Below, piece by piece: positions 9,241 through 15,073 of a stretch of 15,073 nt of DNA; within the stretch, counting starts at the first letter, position 1; each line of letters opens with the position of its first letter. The DNA is taken from assembly GCA_015501055.1 (NCBI GenBank), contig JADNYV010000810.1, positions 1 through 15,073 of the forward strand, read 5' to 3'. The position numbers were made by a program, and so were the translations under genes. The DNA comes from Mucidula mucida (lineage: Eukaryota; Basidiomycota; Agaricomycetes; Agaricales; Physalacriaceae). The notes beneath the pieces were generated by a model. The model saw nothing but the letters and a program-made list of their open reading frames with translations. It was not told where the DNA came from and searched no databases.

Positions 9241-9347
9241 TTTTGATGGAAGCAATGAGACAAAGACCATATCTGCATGAAAAAAGGTATGAGAATGACA
9301 CGAGGAGCATCGACGGCGGCGTACCATGCATAGCGTTCCAATACTGA
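9024..9347 (+). pseudogene. Family B coding-like frame, 107 codons, no clear start
   Basis: The plus-strand frame is open from 9024 (after a TGA) to the TGA at 9345-9347. It reads RPDVLLIVEKTYLPVYVP, then IHELLGRLGESLDKGKHTPW, then ARTIVEASLSRDQTYA. The central block is shared with 8287-8361 in the same frame. There is no ATG in the first half, so if real it is an internal or terminal exon. Domain unknown; the hydrophobic VLLIVEKTYLPVYVP strand followed by an amphipathic helix is compatible with a folded enzyme fragment, but nothing more can be said. Confidence 0.3.
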
Positions 9348-9349
9348 GC

Positions 9350-10410
9350 CCCCAGCGCGCGCACTCTTTTACATGGCAAAAGCCAGGCTGGCTGCCAACA
9401 ATTTCGTTTTATGATGTTGAGTCAATGGTGGTGATATTGCTAGGCGGCCAGTCGGTCGAAAGGCTCGATATTGTTAGCCGGTGTGTTGTCGCATTTCTGG
9501 GCGTTGGTGATGGTCATGGTAAGAGATGGGACACCGGCCCGCAACTCCGCTGGCTTCCTCTTTTCCATGGTTAACGTCTACATACGCGTACAGACCCCGT
9601 CATACAATTTTCGCGAAAGCAACAACAAGGAAACGATATCTCTTCGCCGGTGAAGGCGTACATCGTATATATGGGTTCCGCAATATTAAATGACTGACAG
9701 TGATATAGTAAATGACCCCCCATAGGAGGAGAATGACGGCCAGGATGTCTCAATTTTCGTGGCAAGCAGAGAGCATTTCAATCTCAAAGGTGCTGTACAT
9801 TTGCACCCATTTCAATGAAGCAGCTGTGACGCGTCGCGTTGCGTCGTTCCACGTCAGACTCGGTCGCCTCCACCCTAGCAATCACATCTCTAGTCGACAT
9901 TTCCTCGTAATTCATCACATTCTTCTCCTTCCCTGCGTAAAATGAAGGAGCGCGCAAGTCGCCCAAAGGCGAGAACTGACTCCAAGGTTTGTGGCGCTAC
10001 AATAATCAACACTCATCAATATGTTTTGTAGACATACGTGAGCCGTTGATCCTCGAATTATCTACCAAGCCGCTTGTGTTCCTCTGCTGAGGCTTTCATG
10101 AGCTCGCCAAGCTGGCATTCACGATATTTTCAAGCACGAACGTACGCACGCCATCCTAAACCTAGGTAACCGTGTAGAGGCTCGGCGCCGCTCCTCCCCG
10201 ACAGCTTTGCTCGGCTAAAGACATTGTCAACGGCTCGTTATATCCGCAACCTCGACGAAGGTGTAGCTCGAATGTCTCATCCTGGCAACGTGACCGCGCC
10301 AAGGTAAAGTTCGCTACTTGCCCGAACACACACCCTACACATCGCCTTGGCTTTACCACCGTCATGTCCATGTGTGTTCGACGCCTCAGTCGGTTTGCGT
10401 TCTCTGCGTC
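9350..10410. other. Gene-free interval upstream of the secreted repeat-protein gene
   Basis: Only short frames (up to about 90 codons) with no motif, start context or relatives in the window. A weak echo of family B (gaaaggctcgatattg near 9456 against gaaggcctcgatattg near 7989) suggests that eroded family B material extends to about 9500. The last 250 bases before 10410 probably hold the upstream regulatory region of the next gene; I see no specific operator. Confidence 0.4.
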
Positions 10411-10412
10411 GC

Positions 10413-10420
10413 GTATATAA
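10413..10420 (+). promoter_or_regulatory. TATA box of the secreted repeat-protein gene
   Basis: The sequence gtatataa lies 50 nt before the ATG at 10471. Transcription starting about 30 nt downstream would give a leader of roughly 20-30 nt that is pyrimidine-rich (atcccactcctctctac) and ends acaaacATG, a good fungal start context. The compact TATA-to-ATG spacing is typical of strongly expressed fungal genes for secreted products. Confidence 0.65.
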
Positions 10421-10470
10421 GCACTGATCATTTAGTCTAGTCGACATCCATCCCACTCCTCTCTACAAAC

Positions 10471-11103
10471 ATGTTAGTCAAAGTCCTCTCCGTCTTAACA
10501 CTATCCGCCGTCGCCCTCGCAGCCCCGGCCTTACATGCTCCACTCGAAGCACGCGCTGTGGCCAGAAGAGATTACTATGATCACAAGGACTACAAGGATA
10601 AAGACTACAAAGACACGGACTGCGACGACAAAGATAAAGACTACAAAGACAAGGACTACAAGGACAAGGAGACTTGGGTGGTACGCATACAACCTATGCG
10701 CGTTTAACATTCTTGCTAACCCCGCCGTATTCAGAATTGGAATGACAAGCACGACGACTGGAAGGATAAACATGACGATAAGGACAAATACGACGGAAAG
10801 TACAGACGCAACAATGATAAGCACGACGAGAAGTACAAGCACGATTGGAAGGACAAGTATGATGGGAAGGATAAACATGACGACAAAGAGAAGTATGAGA
10901 AGGAGAAGCATGATGACAAGTACGATGGGAAGTACAAACGCACCGATGGGAAGGATAACGATTGGAAGGACAAGCACGACTGGGAGGACAAACATGATTG
11001 GGAGGACAAACATGATTGGGAGGACAAGCATGATTGGGAGGATAAGCATGACTGGAAAGACAAACATGACGGGAAGGATAAGCATGACGACAAGTACTAC
11101 TAG
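10471..11103 (+). CDS. Secreted Lys/Asp/His-rich tandem-repeat protein, 192 aa, two exons
   Basis: Exons 10471-10680 and 10735-11103 join in phase to give 192 residues. Residues 1-18 are a signal peptide (MLVKVLSVLTLSAVALAAP, cleavage near ALA-AP), followed by a short pro-like segment ending in AVARR at 29-33, a Kex2-type dibasic site. From residue 34 the protein is almost only K, D, H, Y, W, E and G. Residues 36-67 hold DYKDKD-type repeats, the middle holds KHDDK/KYDGK motifs, and residues 147-190 hold HDWEDK repeats encoded by 18-bp units. Further dibasic sites lie at 94-95 (RR) and 138-139 (KR). There is one cysteine (residue 51) in the mature part. No catalytic domain exists; it should be an extracellular, disordered, highly hydrophilic protein. 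Metal binding through His/Asp, a wall-associated role, or Kex2-processed peptides are possibilities, all inference. Frame choice is fixed by the signal peptide, intron phase and TATA spacing. Confidence 0.85.
10681..10734 (+). other. Intron of the secreted repeat-protein gene (54 nt)
   Basis: Donor GTACGC, branch point TGCTAAC near 10713-10719, acceptor GTATTCAG. Without removal, exon 1 runs into a stop at 10705-10707 and the repeat-rich frame is lost. With removal, KETWV joins NWNDKHDD and the K/D/H repeat pattern continues. An alternative donor three bases upstream (GTGGTA) would only drop one valine. Confidence 0.8.
10960..11085 (+). repeat. Seven 18-bp tandem units coding HDW(E/K)DK
   Basis: Units start at 10960, 10978, 10996, 11014, 11032, 11050 and 11068. 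The central four are nearly identical (ga[t/c]tgggagga[c/t]aa[a/g]cat); the outer ones have gattggaaggacaagcac- and gacgggaaggataagcat-type changes. Most differences among the central units are silent (GAT/GAC, AAA/AAG), so the repeat is being kept at the protein level or is recent. This array is a likely source of length variation between strains. Confidence 0.85.
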
Positions 11104-11231
11104 CCATGTTCGTCGCGCTCTGACTTGTACCTATCTACTGTACCCGTACTTCGCTCTGCTCTAGGACTTTTCTTCCCCACGGACACCTTGTATTAACTTT
11201 CATTGATCGCATCGCATTCATGGTATGAACA

Positions 11232-11930
11232 CGTCACGTTTTGTCACTTATCAGGTTTCCTTCCTACCACCAATTTGGTGTGTTCCCAATCTCTTTTGCG
11301 TCGTCAGCTCTTTGCCACCTCGTGCCCTAACGGAATACTCATTGACTTTGCACCGACGCTACGCTCGTATACTGTTCGTATATCATCCTGATACCATGAT
11401 CCAATGGAAAGAATTCCTCGACGGATTCTTTTTCCGACTAGAACCCGCTCGCAGACTCGTTTCCTGCTCTAATCAAAGCGCAGAATAATGGGTATGTCAA
11501 CATCTTTACACCATGTTTTGAAAAGGCTTACATACTCTGAACAGGACCTACTTTAACTACCATCATCCTGGCGTCCACCACTTTCGCATCCGTGCTTCGA
11601 AAATCGCAAATGGATTCCATTCTTATTCCTGGATATAAATGTGTCGCCAAGATGGACGTTGCATTTCATGTAGGTACTATTGATTGGCGAATGCATAGAA
11701 ATCGTACTTGAGAATAGCGCCGAGAACTGGGTACGTCGTCTGCTTTTGGCCTGCGCTTTTCTGACCGTCATGTATATTAGTAGGACGTGCTAGTTCCCTC
11801 TGCCTAAATACTGCACGGCGACGGCGGTTGGTTACCAGGTCGTCTGCGGCCTTTCCTGATCGCATGGTCGTATACTACCGCCCTTCTCTCGATTTCACCA
11901 TTACCGCCAGGTCGGATGGAATATCGACGA
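11232..11930 (+). pseudogene. Decayed family A copy A3 with two conserved introns
   Basis: A3 aligns with A1. It starts at an acceptor-like cag followed by gtttccttcctaccaccaa (VSFLPPIWCVPN). The first intron is 11492-11544 (53 nt, donor GTATGT, acceptor CTGAACAG), and the exon after it contains PFLFLDINVSPRWTLHFM, ended by a TAG. The exon resumes as EIVLENSAENW up to the second intron at 11731-11780 (or ending 11783), donor GTACGT. The exon before the first intron is open for 87 codons (to 11488) and includes WKEFLDGFFFRLEPARRLVS. The in-frame TAG and indels show that it is not functional. It lies 130 bp after the secreted repeat-protein gene. Function not known. Confidence 0.5.
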
Positions 11931-12870
11931 GATGGGCGTTAGCCTTCCTGCAAATATCAATTCATGAAGGGGAAGAAATACCAAATTAGAATGGCATACA
12001 GGAAATGGTACGTTGTCTACATGCAGCTATGCTTTTCGAACCGAGGTTGTATGGCCAGACTTCCCCTTCTCCGCTCTAAATATCGTGCCACGGCGGCAGC
12101 TCCCAGGACGTCCGCGTCTTTTCCATCGTTCTCTCCATATGCATCGTTATCACCCTCGTTTGCTCGTACACCGCTCTCTTCCCCCCGATTCCAAATGCAC
12201 TCAAGACAGTTCTGAATGGGGCATGGAAGGTACTCAATGCACCAAGTCGGGCGTGACAGGCACATGCGGATCAACAGCTTGTCCGTCTGACAGGGCTCCG
12301 CGCGTATATCCACCTCACCTCGAATAATGACGATCTCCCCAGATTTTCCGACCTCGCTGATTGTCTACGCGAACTCACCACCTGCATATGAATGCGCATT
12401 GGCTTGCCTTGTGCCGTCCAGCTCTGCTATGGAATGTCATAGGCGCCGTTCCGACAAGGCTCTATGTGTGCACGTTGTCCTTGTAGAGAGTCTGTATACG
12501 GAGTTGTGGTAGTCGTCTGTGCGCTTGGGCATAGCAGGTGGTCATACTTGGCTCTACTCGTCTAAAATCCGAGGCATGTTGGATCATAGCTCCAGAGACT
12601 TTCCGCGGCAACCATCACGTCCTAGTGGCAGTCGGTGCCCACCGCCCTGTACATCGAGCCCACTCGTGCCTTGCGCTCGACGGCCCTCGGTCGACCATAC
12701 ATCGACTCCAGGCCGTCCTGGCGTCCTGGATCGGTGGCGATGCCAACGAGTTTCGGTTGATCCTCTCAATCCTACTTAGGACATACCAGCATCGTGTACA
12801 CTGGTTGATCCCTGATGACCGCAGCGGACGGTTGTGCAGAAATCGTCTTAAAGGCAGCGAGTTCAGTGAA
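11931..12870 (+). pseudogene. Decayed family A copy A4
   Basis: A4 abuts A3 and starts with the same module (gagatgggcgttagccttcc, RWALAFLQISIHEGEEIP). An intron follows at 12008-12058 (51 nt, donor GTACGT, acceptor GGCCAG). The next exon reads DVRVFSIVLSICIVITLV followed by CSYTALF, which would make a membrane-helix-like segment. A block near 12805-12870 (ctgatgaccgcagcgga) corresponds to the 3' block of A0 and A2. From 12538 to 13002 one plus frame is open for 154 codons from a GTG, including IGGDANEFRLILSILL, without an identifiable domain. A stop before the intron and the missing start argue that the copy is dead. Confidence 0.42.
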
Positions 12871-13005
12871 CAGCGAACAGCCGTTGTGTTCGTATATTGG
12901 TCTTCGCGTACTCAACGATCGATTTCCCGCCATGTCCTTAGTGATCAGTGCATATACAAAAATCTTTCGTACAAATACAGGTATCAGTACTACACTTTTT
13001 AATAG
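12871..13005. other. Short spacer between A4 and the NACHT gene
   Basis: It contains the end of the 154-codon plus frame (12538-13002) and the sequence just downstream of the minus-strand NACHT stop at 13006. AT-rich bases near 12985-13015 may include its 3' end signals, but no specific signal was identified. Confidence 0.3.
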
Positions 13006-15073
13006 TTAATATCGAGTTTCTGACGAACATCTCTGTATCGATAGGCGCAGCGCTGGCGGCGCCACATATAAATAAAGGGCAACGGCAGCTACAACAACAA
13101 GAAGAAGTACTGCAAGTATACGATATGTATCGACTGCTTCGAATGCCCGCCTGGAATCGGAAACGACTTGGTCATCGAGCTCATTGGAGACATCAACCAG
13201 GCGTCGCGCGTATGGGCGTAAAATTTCTGTGAACTTTTTTTGGGGTAGGAAAGGGTTTTGAAGAAATATGACAGGTTCCTGAGAAAGCATCAACAGCGCA
13301 AGCAATAATTCTGGGGGTACCATATGCGTGATGTGCGCATCAAGATCGATATCCTCTCTCTGCAGGAATACTGCGGTGACATCCAGGATTTTTGGGGGTC
13401 GGGATCTTGGAGCACCTGGGAGAGGATATACTGGGAACCGGGCTGGCGGATAGGGATCACTGGTTGCATCGCGGGAGAGGCGTTCGAGGATCATTTTGAT
13501 GTTCTCAATTCGGTTGTTGGTGTCAGACCACCAAAAGATCGGGACATTGCGACGCAATGCACAGGCGAGTAGACTATCGTGGCGTGGGCAACACAGGGAG
13601 GTACTTGGGTGATGAAGGAATGACCGGCGGAGTTCCCCATTGGGCGGAAAAGTTCTGGTGGAAGAGACGAGTTCACATGCAGCGGTGGTGCCCCTTGTGT
13701 CGCAGAAAACGTTAATGTCATAGTCCCCGCATCTCCAAACCTCATGCACGATGTCCCAGTGTTCCTGTTCTACCAGCATGGCCATTACACGACGAAAATG
13801 ATGTTCGTCCGGAGCCTGTGCCTCCCGGGAAAGTGCAAATGCATGAGCAAATCCAAGTACTGCGGCGTAATCAAGAGGAGTGAGACCGCTGTTGCCCTTT
13901 TGAAATATGGTGGACCGCTTGCCAATAAACAAGATCTGCTCATCATCATCCTTTAAGCATTTAGCGAAGTTTTTGTCCGCTAAGGCAGACTGAAGGACAA
14001 CGGGCTGATGTGAATCCATGGAGCAAGCAAGCTCGAACCATGCAATTTGTACTCTTGGGTCTAAGACAGACTTCTGACGCTCTCTTGTGTGGCAAAAAGC
14101 GGTGGTACAGATTCTGAATGAAAATTCATAGGGATCTTCGGGAAACACAGATGATTGAAAGCGGGTAATGTACTCCCAAACTGAATAATCTGCATACTGA
14201 TCAGTAACTATGGATGCATAGACCTACAGCACGTACGGATGAATTCAGGTATGGCTTCGTCATGTGTAGCAGCACTAAGCAGACCACCACAAGCGTTCAC
14301 GATCATGTTTTCAGACGGCGGCTCGGGAAGTTCAGATCCCGACATAGAGATCATGTCGCAAGCAAATATGAACCTAAGAACCCCCAAGACACACCAGGCC
14401 AACGAAACTTGGGAGACTGGTCGAGTGACTCGGGTTTCAACATGGCGTAAATCCACATGATGGCCTGAAGAGCAAGCTTCTTCATCCTGGCACCTTGTTT
14501 GTCAATGCGCTCGAATATCTGGCCATATGCTTCGTCTAAACTAACAGGAATGGACGGATGTCAACTTCACTGGCGACGTCGTGTTCCAACTCCCAGAGTG
14601 TTAGACTCGCTAACAGAAACATGCCGTTCGCTCTCGCAACAATTTCTTCGCGAACGCTGGTCTGTAGATTCCCGTCGTTCTGTACCCAAGGCAAGTCTGG
14701 GATTTTGCTATTGACGAGAGCGAGGACATCACGATCTAAGGCTCTGATAGGGAGAACTGGATATTCTTTTATTTGAGAGAAGACATTACGAGAAGTGATG
14801 AGAAGATTGAAGTCGTGGCCCAGACTTTGAATGGCGGCCACGAGCTCAAATCCAAGAGGGCATTCGTCGAGTGCGTCAAGAACGATGAAGATGGGGCGTG
14901 AAATGAGCCGGGCAGCCTCGATTAAGAGGGTACGAACGCCATCTTTCGATGGATGTATGTCCTTTCGATACAAATCCACTAAAGATGGCGGGACGCTTGA
15001 GGTGGCGTCGAGTTGAAGAAGCTGACGAAGTAGGCAGCAGATGAAAGTATGCGTCTCGCGAAGGTACTCCCCG
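13006..15073 (-). CDS. STAND NTPase with NACHT domain (NLR-like), 5' end off the window, probable frameshift
   Basis: Minus-strand exons are 15073-14418, 14373-14237 and 14189-13006. The first, open to the right edge, holds FICCLLRQLLQLD, the Walker B motif PIFIVLDALDECP (14895-14858), the sensor motif NLLITSRN and the GMFLLASLTLWELEHD helix typical of fungal NACHT ATPases; the P-loop would lie off the window. Next comes SLDEAYGQIFERIDKQ with LALQAIMWIYAMLKPESLDQ, then the winged-helix-like FIFACDMISMSGSELPEPP and IVNACGGLL, and the family hallmark FIHYSVWEYI created across the second intron. The C-terminal part (about 394 codons) has an ankyrin-like GNSGLTPLDYAAVLGFAHA but no regular repeats, and ends in a membrane helix (13119-13060) plus 17 residues. 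A 1-nt frame break near 14548-14560 interrupts the NACHT region: VDIRP must shift to PVSLDEAYG. Such receptors act in fungal non-self recognition and programmed cell death. It may be a pseudogene or carry a sequencing error. Confidence 0.8.
14190..14236 (-). other. NACHT gene intron, 47 nt
   Basis: Minus-strand donor GTACGT (14236), branch-like TTACTGAT, acceptor TATGCAG (14190). Removing it joins GAATTCATCC to ATTATTCAGTTTGG, giving EFIHYSVWEYI, the conserved (V/I)H-S-V-x-E-Y motif of fungal NACHT proteins. Without splicing the upstream frame stops at 14208. Both the motif and the phase support it. Confidence 0.85.
14374..14417 (-). other. Possible NACHT gene intron, 44 nt
   Basis: The minus-strand segment runs from GTCTCC (14417) to TTCTTAG (14374). 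Its removal joins SLDQ to FIFACDMISMSG in frame, which fits the family pattern of a helix followed by an 'ALA-D' segment, and keeps one frame from 14536 through to the stop codon at 13006. The donor is weak and no clear branch point is seen, so an old indel is the alternative explanation for the frame change. Confidence 0.5.

Noticed and set aside
10162..10431. Minus-strand 89-codon frame upstream of the secreted repeat gene
   Set aside because: It overlaps the TATA box, has no recognisable domain, and its start codon is not in a credible context; probably chance.
10531..11164. Long overlapping frames across the secreted repeat-protein gene (184-aa and 137-aa minus frames, 209-aa plus frame)
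   Set aside because: They are by-products of the biased codon repeat (GAC/AAG/CAC), which lacks stops in most frames. The minus frames are monotonous hydrophobic or Cys/Ser-rich strings, while the signal peptide, TATA box and intron phase support only the called frame.
14530..14575. Intron to explain the frame change in the NACHT region
   Set aside because: All GT-AG pairs here give introns of 25-37 nt, too short, and most fail the phase; they would also remove the conserved SLDEAYGQ segment. A 1-nt indel is simpler.
14536..14979. Apparent separate 147-codon protein starting at 14979
   Set aside because: The first codon there is GTG inside a frame that stays open to the window edge; it is the middle of the NACHT exon, not a start.

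Overview
The window looks like a gene-poor, repeat-rich stretch of a basidiomycete (Agaricomycete-like) fungal genome. The grounds are GT-AG introns of about 45-55 nt with GTACGT, GTATGT or GTAAGT donors and CTAAC-type branch points, a STAND/NACHT (NLR-like) gene with the usual fungal layout, a small secreted lysine/aspartate-repeat protein with a Kex2-type site, and a retrotransposon-like ORF. No bacterial operon structure, rRNA, tRNA or CRISPR array was seen.

Layout. (1) 1-1470, minus strand: a 490-codon ORF running off the left edge, with a Lys/Ser-rich N-terminus, probably a gag-like protein of an LTR retrotransposon. To its right lie an 84-nt leader intron, a TATA box and a cluster of TGACTC motifs, which look like an LTR-type promoter. 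(2) 2012-2259: a 244-bp non-coding element with near-perfect terminal inverted repeats and a TA target-site duplication, a MITE-like insertion. (3) 2286-5600: three decayed copies of an unidentified intron-containing gene family, 'family A' (A0, A1, A2). (4) 5600-6690: no convincing gene. (5) 6689-7316: two weak, degenerate reading frames. (6) 7190-9350: tandem diverged copies of a second unidentified family, 'family B'. (7) 9350-10410: no convincing gene. (8) 10413-11103: the clearest complete gene, a two-exon, 192-residue secreted K/D/H/W/Y repeat protein with its own TATA box. (9) 11232-12870: two more decayed family A copies (A3, A4). (10) 13006-15073, minus strand: the 3' part of a NACHT STAND gene with Walker B, sensor 1, one confident and one possible intron, a one-base frame break, and a C-terminal membrane helix.

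The genes do not form an evident pathway. The setting is accessory sequence: a probably damaged immune/incompatibility-type receptor gene and a secreted repeat-protein gene lying among relics of duplicated genes and mobile DNA. The most worthwhile items are the secreted repeat protein, the positionally conserved introns and shared layout of the decayed family A copies, the MITE-like element, and the structure of the NACHT gene. None can be called a new system from sequence alone.
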